Shown one piece after another: positions 44,711-53,641 of a DNA stretch of 64,000 nucleotides. Within the stretch, counting starts at the first letter, position 1. The number at the start of each line of letters is the position of its first letter. The stretch lies in the NCBI RefSeq assembly GCF_042676385.1, contig NZ_JBHTHA010000050.1:1-64000 (forward strand). The letters run 5' to 3'. This DNA is from Paenibacillus_E sp042676385 (GTDB lineage: Bacteria > Bacillota > Bacilli > Paenibacillales > NBRC-103111). Made by a program: the position numbers and the translations under genes. The notes beneath the pieces were generated by a model, which made no database searches, was not told where the DNA came from, and was given only the letters and a program-made list of their open reading frames with translations.

Positions 44711-46464
44711 CTGGTTTCCTCCATTCCTGGATTTGTAGGTATAATTATCTCGATTGTCGCTCCATGAGTATCCTTAAAGTTAGCGTATTGAATGGATGCG
44801 GCTTCTCCGTACAAGAGCCGTAATCGCCGTTCCACGTTCCAAATGCCAGTATGCTCGCCTCGTTCATTTTCCACACTTCTACCTGCCTGAAGTTTTTCAA
44901 GCACTTCTTTATTAAATCCAGGTCCCGTATCACGAATGCTTATTTTCATTCTGGAGCCGTGATCTTCAATCAGAAATTCAATCTGTACGACAATGGTAAG
45001 CGGCTCATCCAACGTAACGGCATGTTTAATGGAATTCTCGACAAACGATTGAATGACTAGTGGAGGAATAGGGACATCCAATAAATAATCCGGTGTGTGG
45101 AGCGTCCATTTCAATTTCCCAGGAAACCGCAAGTTCTGAATCTTTAAATAATTGCGTGTATGATCAAGTTCGTCTTTGAGCTGTACGAACGAGGTATTGC
45201 TGCGAAACATAAATCGGAAATATTCGATTAAAGACATGGTCATGTCCAAAATTAACTCATAATTCTTGATCTTGGCCAGATTATAAACGATATTAAGCGT
45301 ATTCAGAAAAAAATGAGGGTTCACCTGCAGCTGCAGCCGCTGCAACTCCTCCTTTTGCTTATTTAACTGCTCCTCATACACGTTAATCCGGAGCCGTTCA
45401 ACCTCGGACATCATGGCATTAAACGCGCCGCCCATCAGTTGAAATTCCCCCGAAGTATTACTAAGCTCTACCCTGCTGCTCCAATCTCCTTCTCGAACCT
45501 TTTTCATTGTTCGCAGTAACCGATATAACGGCACCAAAACAGATTGTCTCATGGAATACAACCCTATCGGAATAAAGAGGAAGGCAACGATCGTAATGAA
45601 CCAAATGATGGATTGAAGGTAGGGCAGTTTAGCCAAAATATAATGATCAGGTATCAGTGCAATTAGACTGAAGTCTCCTCGATTGGACGGAGCACCTACC
45701 ACTAGAAATTTCTTTTTGGTACCGGAAATATAATATTCATTCTCCTTTTCTTGCAGTTCAATCCCGTATTGATTTACTAGTTTTGAATCAGATATAGGCT
45801 CACCTTGCATATTGGCTAGTAGGACCTCTCCCCCTTCCCCGATCTGAAGAGAACGAAGAGGTTTTAATAAATCATCCGTACTAATCCAAGCTCCAAGATA
45901 GGTGTCCCCTGAACGCACAATGTCAATGAGGTAATTAACGTGGTTAATCCGGACATATTTCCAAACCTTAGAAGAACTCCCCATCGAAAATAGCTCAGAA
46001 TGAATATAATCAATCAGATAATGTACAATCATCTCATTTTGCTTTATGGCAGAAGGGTTATTCTTAGAAATGTTAAAATAATCTTGCCTGTGTTCCGTAT
46101 ATACAAAAAATGAATTTATCGGATCGTACAAGTTAATATCTCTATTTAATTTGTTGAACAAATAAATTTTTGCACTGTAATACTCTCCATCTGTTCCAGC
46201 CTGACTAAGGGATAACAAATCATAGCCGGAATCGGCCACCGTTCTCATATAAGTGTCGATGTCGTCTAATCGGGAATCGCTTTGTTTCGTGTACAGGTTC
46301 AACATGTTCTTATATGAATCCGCAACCTGGCCGCGAACGACATGAATAGCATAGTAGTTGTTATATAAGAGCATCCCCACCAGCGGCATCGTCATAATAA
46401 GTACGCTGACGATTAGCTTGACTCGCAATGAGGCTCGTCTCCAGTGCCATCCGGGAGTAAACAT
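44707..46464 (-). CDS. Sensor histidine kinase, YesM-type, locus B
   Basis: A 585-aa membrane kinase: first membrane segment at about 15-35, an extracellular Cache-like sensor, a second segment near 275-300, a HAMP linker, then the His_kinase block QLQVNPHFFLNTLNIVYNLA (His near 381) and the ATPase domain with IRDTGPGFN and TGIWNVERRLRLLYGE. It is co-translated with its YesN-type partner. It starts after the terminator that closes the permease operon, so kinase and regulator have their own promoter, not identified with confidence. Confidence 0.92.
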   Translation of the reverse strand: MFTPGWHWRRASLRVKLIVSVLIMTMPLVGMLLYNNYYAIHVVRGQVADSYKNMLNLYTKQSDSRLDDIDTYMRTVADSGYDLLSLSQAGTDGEYYSAKIYLFNKLNRDINLYDPINSFFVYTEHRQDYFNISKNNPSAIKQNEMIVHYLIDYIHSELFSMGSSSKVWKYVRINHVNYLIDIVRSGDTYLGAWISTDDLLKPLRSLQIGEGGEVLLANMQGEPISDSKLVNQYGIELQEKENEYYISGTKKKFLVVGAPSNRGDFSLIALIPDHYILAKLPYLQSIIWFITIVAFLFIPIGLYSMRQSVLVPLYRLLRTMKKVREGDWSSRVELSNTSGEFQLMGGAFNAMMSEVERLRINVYEEQLNKQKEELQRLQLQVNPHFFLNTLNIVYNLAKIKNYELILDMTMSLIEYFRFMFRSNTSFVQLKDELDHTRNYLKIQNLRFPGKLKWTLHTPDYLLDVPIPPLVIQSFVENSIKHAVTLDEPLTIVVQIEFLIEDHGSRMKISIRDTGPGFNKEVLEKLQAGRSVENERGEHTGIWNVERRLRLLYGEAASIQYANFKDTHGATIEIIIPTNPGMEETR

Positions 46465-46533
46465 GATCGTTTCGGCTCCTTTGAGGAAATGTTTTAAATT
46501 TCAAATCTATCATACTCTTATAACAACTGGTAA

Positions 46534-46563
46534 CGCCACAACCATAATAAGTCAGTTGTGGCG
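46534..46563 (-). terminator. Terminator of permease operon B
   Basis: CGCCACAAC pairs perfectly with GTTGTGGCG, 33 nt after the stop codon of the second permease. It separates the permeases from the kinase gene. Confidence 0.7.
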
Positions 46564-46595
46564 CCAACGCATGTGGAGGAAATCAAGTCGGCACC

Positions 46596-47480
46596 TTATC
46601 CTTTTACAGCACCAATCATAATTCCTTTGATAAAGTATTTTTGGAAGAATGGGTACGCCACCAAAATCGGTAGGACCCCAATTACTGCAATGGCCATTTT
46701 CACAGCATCTGTAGGCATTTGTTGCAGAGCATCGCCTGTATTGTTCGTCATATTGGTAGTTATGAATTGAATATCCTGCATGATTCGATTAAGAAGATTT
46801 TGAATACTGAAAAGTTTAGGATCGGTAATATAGATCATGCCAAGCTGCCAATCATTCCAGTACATGATACATTCAAAGAGTCCAATCGTTGCTAGAATGG
46901 GGGCCGATAACGGAAGCACGATTGACCATAAAGTCCTGTATTCTCCGGCTCCGTCTATTTGTGCAGATTCGATTAGTGCACCTGGAATTGTCGTTTGAAA
47001 GAAGGTTCTCATCAACATAACGTAAAATCCGTTCATCAGGAGCCCTGGCACAATCAAGGACCAGATCGTATTTTTAATATGGAAGATTTGTGTATACACC
47101 AAGTAGGAGGGAACCAATCCCCCATTGAATAACATCGTGAAGAAGACGATAAACATAATCAAATTGCGATATGGTGTAACACTTCTGGATAATGGGTAAG
47201 CCAGAAGCGCCGTTATGGCTACCCCTAATAACGTTCCGACTAAAGTAACGAAGACCGTTACTCCGTAAGCACGAGCGATATCCCCCCCTCTTTCATACAA
47301 ATATTCATACGCGGCCGTACTAAACGTATGGGGAATGAAAGAATAACCATGCGCAATAATGTCATTCTGATCCGTAAACGAAGCGGAAATGAGCAGAATG
47401 AAAGGGAGAATACAAAAGACTGTGAACAAGAACATCATGATATGGCTAAACCACGTCAAGCTTCTGCTTTCATTTTTCAA
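46596..47480 (-). CDS. Sugar ABC transporter permease (LplC/YtcP-type), locus B
   Basis: A 294-aa membrane protein with six segments, the EAA loop SAQIDGAGEYRTLWSIVLPL and the family C terminus FIKGIMIGAVKG. The start is a TTG at 47480, supported by AGGAGG 9 nt upstream. It lies 14 bp after its partner permease. Its loop sequence and ending are very close to those of the locus C permease at 58743. Confidence 0.9.
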   Translation of the reverse strand: MKNESRSLTWFSHIMMFLFTVFCILPFILLISASFTDQNDIIAHGYSFIPHTFSTAAYEYLYERGGDIARAYGVTVFVTLVGTLLGVAITALLAYPLSRSVTPYRNLIMFIVFFTMLFNGGLVPSYLVYTQIFHIKNTIWSLIVPGLLMNGFYVMLMRTFFQTTIPGALIESAQIDGAGEYRTLWSIVLPLSAPILATIGLFECIMYWNDWQLGMIYITDPKLFSIQNLLNRIMQDIQFITTNMTNNTGDALQQMPTDAVKMAIAVIGVLPILVAYPFFQKYFIKGIMIGAVKG

Positions 47481-47494
47481 GGGTATCTTCCTCC

Positions 47495-48460
47495 TTAGAA
47501 CAACGCGCTATCTTTGCTGTACAGTCGCACCATATAGTTTGCAAGCATAACAAGTAGAAATCCAACGATAGATTGATATACACCTGCTGCTGTGGACAAG
47601 CCAATATCACCATTGCCCGTTAATCCTTTAAATACATACGTATCGATCGTAGCCGTTGTATTAAATAATGCTCCGGAATTCATAGGAACCTGATAGAATA
47701 AACCGAAATCAGAGTAGAAAATCCGTCCGATACTGAGCAGTGTCAACATGATGATGACTGGTGTTAGAATCGGCAAGGTAATATGGCGGATCTGCTGCAA
47801 TCGGCTTGCGCCATCGAGTCTCGCAGCTTCATAATATTCTTCGTCAATCCCAAGCAATGCCGCAAAGAAAACAATGCTCGAATAGCCAACACTTTTCCAG
47901 AATTGAACCAAAGATAGAATCCACGGCCAATACTTTTCCTCCGTGTACCAAGAAATGCCGTCTTTTATTCCGAACCAAGGGAGTACCGTATGATTCATGA
48001 ATCCCGTATCCGCACTCAAGAGGGCATATACCAAATAGCTGACAATGACCATGGAAATCAGGTGGGGCAAAGTAATCACGCTTTGATAAAACTTAAGCAA
48101 GATTTTGTTTTTAATCTCATTCAACAAGATCGCGCAAGCAAGGGACAAAAAGGTTCCTACAACAATAAATAATAGGTTGTATAGAATCGTATTTCGGGTA
48201 ATGATAAAAGCGTCCGATGTCTTAAAGAGATATTCAAAGTTTTTAAATCCAACCCAGTCACTCTCAAAAATGCCTTTAGCAAAATTTATTTTCTTGAAGG
48301 CAATGGCGATTCCCAACATCGGGAGATAATTATTAAACAACAAGTAAAGAAGTCCAGGGGCCATCATAGTCAGAAGCGGCAAGTATTTACGGTACCGATT
48401 TTCTCTTTTCTTGTACTGGATACCGGCCCGCGGTACAGTCGCCGATACGGCTTTTTCCAT
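47495..48460 (-). CDS. Sugar ABC transporter permease (LplB/YteP-type), locus B
   Basis: A 321-aa membrane protein from start 48460 (AAGGAAGGGA upstream; the longer frame from 48511 lacks a site). Six segments, EAA loop YYEAARLDGASRLQQIRHIT, ending NYMVRLYSKDSALF. It is first of the permease pair and is transcribed from the regulon promoter at 48507. The ATPase is not encoded here; a shared MsmX-type ATPase is expected from known relatives. Confidence 0.9.
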   Translation of the reverse strand: MEKAVSATVPRAGIQYKKRENRYRKYLPLLTMMAPGLLYLLFNNYLPMLGIAIAFKKINFAKGIFESDWVGFKNFEYLFKTSDAFIITRNTILYNLLFIVVGTFLSLACAILLNEIKNKILLKFYQSVITLPHLISMVIVSYLVYALLSADTGFMNHTVLPWFGIKDGISWYTEEKYWPWILSLVQFWKSVGYSSIVFFAALLGIDEEYYEAARLDGASRLQQIRHITLPILTPVIIMLTLLSIGRIFYSDFGLFYQVPMNSGALFNTTATIDTYVFKGLTGNGDIGLSTAAGVYQSIVGFLLVMLANYMVRLYSKDSALF

Positions 48461-48506
48461 TTTATTGTCCCTTCCTTTCTGTGTTATACTCAAATGTCTT
48501 ACCTTG

Positions 48507-48572
48507 ATCATAATGGATTCGCTCTCGTCTATCTAACAATCTAACGACTTCCTATTGACGTTTTAACGATTT
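48507..48572 (-). promoter_or_regulatory. Regulon promoter of permease operon B
   Basis: Minus strand: half-sites AAATCGTTA (48564-48572) and AAGTCGTTA (48542-48550), GTTAG (48533-48537), 20 nt, TATGAT (48507-48512). Confidence 0.8.
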
Positions 48573-48602
48573 TTTTCTATCGAGAAAACTTATACTTTCT
48601 GG

Positions 48603-48637
48603 TAAAAAAAGACTGATTGGGGAAAAGCCCCAGTCAG
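48603..48637 (-). terminator. Terminator after GH1-SDR operon
   Basis: CTGACTGGGGC pairs with GCCCC-AATCAGTC-type arms (one mismatch) and the minus strand continues in seven T, 14 nt after the SDR stop codon. Confidence 0.85.
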
Positions 48638-48650
48638 CCCTTCACTAACC

Positions 48651-49418
48651 TCAATACGACGTCCAGCCACCATCAGCCGTGATGACAGTCCCATTCACAA
48701 ACTTTGAATCCTCAGATGCAAGGAAAAGAGCAACGGTAGCAATTTCATTTGGGTCCACCGGTTCGCGCCGTTGTGTACCCGCTCCATCTTGGAATATCTG
48801 TAAAGCTGTCATATCGATATTGCCCATCGAATTCATGATGCTGGTTAGAACACCGCCTGGTGCTATGGCATTACAGCGAATGCCGGATTTCGCGTACATG
48901 TAACCAACGTTTTTGGTCAGTCCCACTAGACCATGCTTGGAGGAGGTATAGGCTACTCCCCCTTTAGCCCCAGTTATTCCTGCGGCGGAAGCAATATTTA
49001 CAATTACGCCCTCCCCTTGTTTCAACATGAACGGAAGCGCTTTGCGAATGGCGCGCATTGGACCTGTCAGATTAATGCCTATAACCCGTTCCCACAAATC
49101 GTCCTCGATCGTTTCGATTAATCTGAACCCGTCCATAATCCCTGCATTGTTTACGAGAATGTCGACTCTTCCAAATGCTTCGGAAGCTCTTTCCACCATG
49201 GCCTGGATGTCTTCTTCCTTCATGACGTTAGCGACAACGCCTATGGCGGTACCACCATTTTGGTTAATCTCGTCAACAACTGCTAAGGTGGCTTCTTCAT
49301 TCAGGTCCGCTACCACGACCTTGGCGCCTTCCTCCGCATACAGTTCCGCAATCGCCTTGCCAACACCTGAGGCAGCTCCTGTTACAATAGCTACTTTATT
49401 TTTCAGTTTCATACCCAT
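48651..49418 (-). CDS. Short-chain dehydrogenase/reductase (SDR), locus B
   Basis: A 255-aa classical SDR: VAIVTGAASGVGKAIAELYA (cofactor loop), VVVADLNEEAT with aspartate favouring NAD, NNAG, and the active-site VNIASAAGITG / YTSSKHG pair. It is 21 bp downstream of GH1 and is co-transcribed with it, suggesting oxidation or reduction of a sugar or aglycone released by the hydrolases. It resembles the SDR at 33300 closely in motifs. GAGGAGGGAAAG precedes the start. Confidence 0.9.
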   Translation of the reverse strand: MGMKLKNKVAIVTGAASGVGKAIAELYAEEGAKVVVADLNEEATLAVVDEINQNGGTAIGVVANVMKEEDIQAMVERASEAFGRVDILVNNAGIMDGFRLIETIEDDLWERVIGINLTGPMRAIRKALPFMLKQGEGVIVNIASAAGITGAKGGVAYTSSKHGLVGLTKNVGYMYAKSGIRCNAIAPGGVLTSIMNSMGNIDMTALQIFQDGAGTQRREPVDPNEIATVALFLASEDSKFVNGTVITADGGWTSY

Positions 49419-49439
49419 CTTTCCCTCCTCCTCCTCTCC

Positions 49440-50714
49440 TTAGATCGCATTTTCTCTAGCGATGTTTCCTAGATGAATGCCGCTAGGCTTAATGGTTCGC
49501 TCTTGAGTCGTACGATCCACTGCAATGAGTCCAAAACGTTTAGAGAACCCAAGCTGCCACTCAAAATTATCCATCAAGGACCAATGCATATAGCCCAACA
49601 CCTGCAATCCGTCCGCAATACAATCATGGACACCTTTCAAAGCACGATCGATAAAAGCAACACGACGTGTATCATCATCCGTTGCGATTCCATTTTCAGT
49701 AATCATAATTGGTACTTTCAGATGCTCGCTAACATATCGGACAACAGCTCCAAGCGCCTCCGGGTAAAATTCATTCCCCATTTGTGTCGTCTCCGCGCTT
49801 TCCGGCACGGGCAGAATGCCATCAGGCCCATATACCATCCGCGTATAGTTTTGCAACCCGAAAAAGTCATCGTCCTTCAAATAAGGAAGGAATTGAAGGA
49901 ACTCCTCTTGCAATGCATGGGCCGCCTTCTCTTCTCCCCCAGGAGTACTCTGGATGTCGTATAGCGATAAAGTGATTCCGACTTGTGTATGCGGACTAAT
50001 CTGCCGGATTGCAGCTTTCGCTTCCATATGCGCTTGAAAAATGATTGCCAAGCCCTCATCCGTGCGTGGAGCCAGAAACGAGTTAACCTCGGTTGGAGGC
50101 AAGCCAAAAGCCTTGCTCAGCTCCTCAAAATATTTTTGCATTTTAGACATTATGTCCATATTCATGCCAACCTGTGCACCTGGTGCCCCCGCTTGGGCTT
50201 CGTGACGCTTTATGATTTTTTTAATTCCAATGGAGATATTCGCTTCATTAATCGTACATACATATGGCATCAATTCGCCTAATTCACGCATGACATGTGT
50301 ACAATATCGTACAAATCGGGCAGGCGTATCCGCCGACTCCCAACCCCCTAGCCGAATGAGCCATTGCGGTGAGCTGAAATGATGGAGAGTCACAATCGGA
50401 GTTATATTATTTTCTTTGCACGCAAGTAGAACTTCCCGATAATGTTCAATTTCTGACGCTTCGAATTGCCCCTCCTCCGACTCGATTCGAGCCCATTCAA
50501 TAGAGAACCTATAGGAATTCAATCCCATATTAGCTATCTCAGTAATATCACTCTTAAAACGGTTATAATGGTCTACTGCGTTGCCTGACGGTTCCTTGAA
50601 CACCGAGCCCTCCAAGTTTTCCATCAGCCAAAAATCAGAATTCCTATTATTGCCTTCCACCTGATGCGCTGCAGTGGATGCCCCCCATAAAAAACCTTCT
50701 GGAAAATGTGCCAT
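49440..50714 (-). CDS. GH1 beta-glucosidase
   Basis: A 424-aa intracellular enzyme. The N-terminal signature FPEGFLWGASTAAHQVEGNN is typical; acid/base glutamate is in CTINEANIS (about 155) and nucleophile in MITENGIATDDD (about 337); WSLMDNFEWQLGFSKRFGLI closes the active site. The EWQLGF segment lacks the basic pair used to bind 6-phosphate sugars, so it probably acts on non-phosphorylated beta-glucosides imported by the ABC transporter. AAGGAGGAG precedes the ATG. First gene of a two-gene operon under the regulon promoter at 50757. Confidence 0.92.
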   Translation of the reverse strand: MAHFPEGFLWGASTAAHQVEGNNRNSDFWLMENLEGSVFKEPSGNAVDHYNRFKSDITEIANMGLNSYRFSIEWARIESEEGQFEASEIEHYREVLLACKENNITPIVTLHHFSSPQWLIRLGGWESADTPARFVRYCTHVMRELGELMPYVCTINEANISIGIKKIIKRHEAQAGAPGAQVGMNMDIMSKMQKYFEELSKAFGLPPTEVNSFLAPRTDEGLAIIFQAHMEAKAAIRQISPHTQVGITLSLYDIQSTPGGEEKAAHALQEEFLQFLPYLKDDDFFGLQNYTRMVYGPDGILPVPESAETTQMGNEFYPEALGAVVRYVSEHLKVPIMITENGIATDDDTRRVAFIDRALKGVHDCIADGLQVLGYMHWSLMDNFEWQLGFSKRFGLIAVDRTTQERTIKPSGIHLGNIARENAI

Positions 50715-50756
50715 GCCTACTCCTCCTTAACTTCAGTTAATAATAGCTGTATTCCC

Positions 50757-50822
50757 ATTTTATAAAGATCCTCTAATAGCAACTAACAATCTAACGACTC
50801 TTCTCTGACGTTTTGACGACTT
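50757..50822 (-). promoter_or_regulatory. Regulon promoter of GH1-SDR operon
   Basis: Minus strand: half-sites AAGTCGTCA (50814-50822) and GAGTCGTTA (50792-50800), GTTAG (50783-50787), 20 nt, TAAAAT (50757-50762). Confidence 0.8.
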
Positions 50823-50832
50823 TCTTAAAAAC

Positions 50833-50857
50833 AAAAATAGACCTGTTCGCTAGGTCT
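50833..50857 (-). terminator. Terminator downstream of TnsA remnant
   Basis: AGACCT pairs with AGGTCT and the minus strand continues TATTTTTG. It lies about 30 nt after the remnant's stop codon. Confidence 0.6.
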
Positions 50858-50889
50858 CTAGAATGAAAAAGACATGATTAAATTGTCGT

Positions 50890-51231
50890 TTAAGTACCAG
50901 AATAAAATCGGTAAAACGTTAGCGAAGAACCATCAATTGACTTAAGGGTTGAAAGAATAATTCCCCAATCTATACCTTGCTCTTCAAAAAAGGTTTTTTC
51001 TATTTGAAAGAGTTCTAGGGTCCTCGGAGTTAAATCACTAGGAGTCTTAACCGTTCTAACAACATCTTCTAATCCTTTTTCTGTCTCAATTGTGATCATA
51101 AAATCAGTCGTTGCAAGAATAGGTTCATTATCTTTATTTGCATGCTTAATATTCAATTGCTCCGCAATTTCAATACTTCGTTCAATCGGAGTAAAGAGTT
51201 TTGTTGGATGACAAATTGGTTTTGAAGTACT
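50890..51231 (-). pseudogene. TnsA-like Tn7-family transposase endonuclease remnant
   Basis: The minus-strand frame reads TPIERSIEIAEQLNIKHANK, DNEPILATTDFMITIETEKG and LEQ-like LELFQIEKTFFEEQGIDWGI. These are the core blocks of TnsA endonucleases of Tn7-like elements: the TDF motif holds a catalytic aspartate, VRTVK resembles the following catalytic strand, and EKFEIERRYWxEQGIDWGI leads to the C-terminal domain. The N-terminal part is lost by an in-frame stop just upstream and the C-terminal domain is replaced after GIDWGII. No TnsB, TnsC or TniQ is visible, so only a fragment remains. Confidence 0.8.
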
Positions 51232-51340
51232 TCTGAACAGAAGATTTTCTGTGCAAGGTCAATTACGCCGTCGAAGGAAGATGGATCGGCTCGGACGGAA
51301 AAGCGTTCCGTCCGTCTCTATCGACGACGGATGCCTTGTT

Positions 51341-51991
51341 CTATTCCAAACCAGTCAAGCGCGCGTTGAGCTCCCACAGCCTTCGACGAAATTGGCTGTC
51401 ATATGCTTGCTTGTCGGCAATCGATTCCTTTTTCGATCAAAGTATTTCCCCGACACCCCTACCAGTTCGGACGAAACAGCCAGATAGACAACTGCATATG
51501 CGCCGGAACGGACGCTGCCCAACGGAGAAATTCCGCTTTCGCGCACCATTTTCGTATCGAGGATCCGTTTCAGCCCGGCGGACGCGACGTTCATAATTCG
51601 TGCTGAATTTGTTTCCAACATCGGCAGCAGCAAACCGTTGAGCAGAAACGAGGCCAAATAATTGACGCTAGTCGAAGCTCATAACCATCCCAGCTTAAGG
51701 TGCGCTCCCCCCGGCCCGCGATACCTGCGTTGTTGATCAGCCCATCCAGACCGGCATACTCGGCCTGTACCTCCGCTGCGAGCCGCCGCACTTCGGCATG
51801 CGACGAAAAGTCCGCCTTATGAAAACGAATGTTTTCGTTTCCCATTAACCGGACGATCTGCTCCACCGCAGCTCTTCCCCGCTCGTCGCTTCTCCCGTGC
51901 ACAATTACGGTCGCCCCTCGCGCCGCCAAATCGATCGCGGTCCGTTTGCCGATGCCGTCCGTCGCTCCCGTAACAAAAATCGTTTGTTCAT
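51341..51991 (-). pseudogene. SDR oxidoreductase remnant with several lesions
   Basis: An AAGGAGGACT site precedes ATG 51991, but the frame shifts at once: the original start seems to have lost one copy of an ATGA repeat. The next frame reads TIFVTGATDGIGKRTAIDLA, GRSDERGRAAVEQIV and LINNAGIAGRGERTLSWDGY. Near 51660 one base is lost and the next frame gives VNYLASFLLNGLLLPMLETN and IMNVASAG. About 50 residues including the catalytic YxxxK are deleted before LDTKMVRESGISPLGSV. At 51428-51432 one A is missing before ESIADKQAYDSQFRRRLWEL and the stop. Clearly non-functional. Confidence 0.88.
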
Positions 51992-52041
51992 TAGTCCTCC
52001 TTGATCATGACTTTTGGTCAACCACTATTTGCTCCGATCCA

Positions 52042-53586
52042 CTACCGGTATTGATACATCTCCACTCGCAAGGCGGCAGGATTGATCCCGATTTTCATTC
52101 TATAAGCAGCTTCGTCACCATTAAGTACGCGTCCGGAAACCCATTCATCTTGTACAAACGTTCCTTCTTCAATTCGGATAAAACTTACCTTCCCCGAATC
52201 CCCGCGTTTCGGCAAAAACTCTACTGAAAATCCAATCCCAGTGAAAATAAATTCATGGTCAGAGACCTCAATTACGAGTCCCCCCGATACCGGCTTGCCT
52301 TCTTGCCGACGACTGTAGGATACCTTTATATCATATTTGGAGAAGGATAACATGCACCCTAGATCATGGTTTTGGAGAAATCCCGTCATTTTGCCTGTTC
52401 CGCGATACTTCTGAATGACACCCAACATATTTCCTAGTAACTCATAACTGCGTGCAAGATAGGGACCGGTTCCATTCAGGTTAAAGCCAGAAAAGTCTAT
52501 ATTGAGAGCCATCAAAAGACCTATATCGATTTGACTGCCGTCATTCAAGGGTGGAGCGAGGAAATCTTCAATACCGAAAGGCGAATAACATAAAGCATCA
52601 TGCTTTCCAAGCGCATAAAAAACATTCGTAACCGATTCAATATCCCTTCTAGCTTCGGGTATAAATAGTGGATTATCATTGTTTGCCGTATATTCCTCGC
52701 AAACCTCGGCGAAATTGGACAAATAAATATCCGGTGCATACAGACAAAGGGTCGGTGCCGTTGCCTTCCATAGCTTCATCACCTTCGCAATCGGTCCCCC
52801 GCTCGGGTATGTTCCGGGTCTCCAAGGAAATTGCTCCAACCAAGCGTTGACAAATAGCGGCAATGGGTAGACCTTGGAACCCGCGCTTGCTATTTGTTCG
52901 ACCGCTCGGGCATAATGATAAGCCATGAAGTATTCTGCCGCGTCTTCCGCGAATGCTTCCGCCCACGTACCTCCAATTCCGTAAAGGGATTCAATCTCGG
53001 TAGGGATCGGACGATCGAATTCAGCGTTCGCATGGTCGGAATAATCCCGGTCGCTGCCGAGAAACCCGATTTCATTCTCCACTTGAACCATGATGACCGT
53101 ATGCCGGTCACCGTCTACCTTTTTCAAATGAGCCATAAGCTGTGAAAAAGCATTCGCGTCGGCTTCTACCGCAGTCACGCACAACGGCGAAATGGTGTCA
53201 GACGGTTCATTATTTTTATATACGGCTCGGAAATAGGTTTTGTAATCCTTCTTCACCCAGCCCGGGACATAACTGGAAATTCCATTCTTCCATAATCCGA
53301 ACCATAATAACACCAAACGCACATTCTCTTCCCGTGCTTGTTCGATGATACAATCAACCAAATGAAAATCGAATTCTCCCTGACTGGGTTCAATTAATTC
53401 CCAAAAAACCGGAAAAATCACTGTATTTAGATGCAGGCCTCTGAGATGTGGCCATACCTTTTCTTTCATGTAGTTTAGATTTGAGGAACTGGAATTATGA
53501 ATTTCGCCGGCTAAAGCGATGTAGGGTTTACCATCAACATAAAGGTTATAGACTCCGTCTTCTTTTAACAATTGCGGCAATGTCAT
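52042..53586 (-). CDS. GH35 beta-galactosidase-type hydrolase
   Basis: A 514-aa protein without signal peptide. The barrel opens with YIALAGEIHNSSSSNLNYMK; acid/base glutamate is in VQVENEIGFLGSD (about 169) and the nucleophile in FIPEARRDI (about 308). The C-terminal 150 residues form a beta domain of the DUF5597 type common in this GH35 branch. Start 53586 has AAGGAGAGA upstream, 12 codons inside the longest frame. It lies 55 bp after GH3 with a stem-loop between, so it probably belongs to the same unit. Confidence 0.88.
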   Translation of the reverse strand: MTLPQLLKEDGVYNLYVDGKPYIALAGEIHNSSSSNLNYMKEKVWPHLRGLHLNTVIFPVFWELIEPSQGEFDFHLVDCIIEQAREENVRLVLLWFGLWKNGISSYVPGWVKKDYKTYFRAVYKNNEPSDTISPLCVTAVEADANAFSQLMAHLKKVDGDRHTVIMVQVENEIGFLGSDRDYSDHANAEFDRPIPTEIESLYGIGGTWAEAFAEDAAEYFMAYHYARAVEQIASAGSKVYPLPLFVNAWLEQFPWRPGTYPSGGPIAKVMKLWKATAPTLCLYAPDIYLSNFAEVCEEYTANNDNPLFIPEARRDIESVTNVFYALGKHDALCYSPFGIEDFLAPPLNDGSQIDIGLLMALNIDFSGFNLNGTGPYLARSYELLGNMLGVIQKYRGTGKMTGFLQNHDLGCMLSFSKYDIKVSYSRRQEGKPVSGGLVIEVSDHEFIFTGIGFSVEFLPKRGDSGKVSFIRIEEGTFVQDEWVSGRVLNGDEAAYRMKIGINPAALRVEMYQYR

Positions 53587-53605
53587 GAAATATCTCTCCT
53601 TAGAC

Positions 53606-53637
53606 GAATAGCCCCCACGCACGCGAAGAGGCTATTC
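53606..53637 (-). terminator. Stem-loop between GH3 and GH35
   Basis: GAATAGCC pairs perfectly with GGCTATTC. There is no T-run after it on the minus strand, so it more likely protects or attenuates than fully terminates. Confidence 0.5.
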
Positions 53638-53641
53638 TCGT

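Noticed and set aside
51251..51606. Plus-strand frames across the SDR remnant
   Set aside because: Shadows of a decayed gene; the minus strand shows ordered SDR motifs in successive frames.
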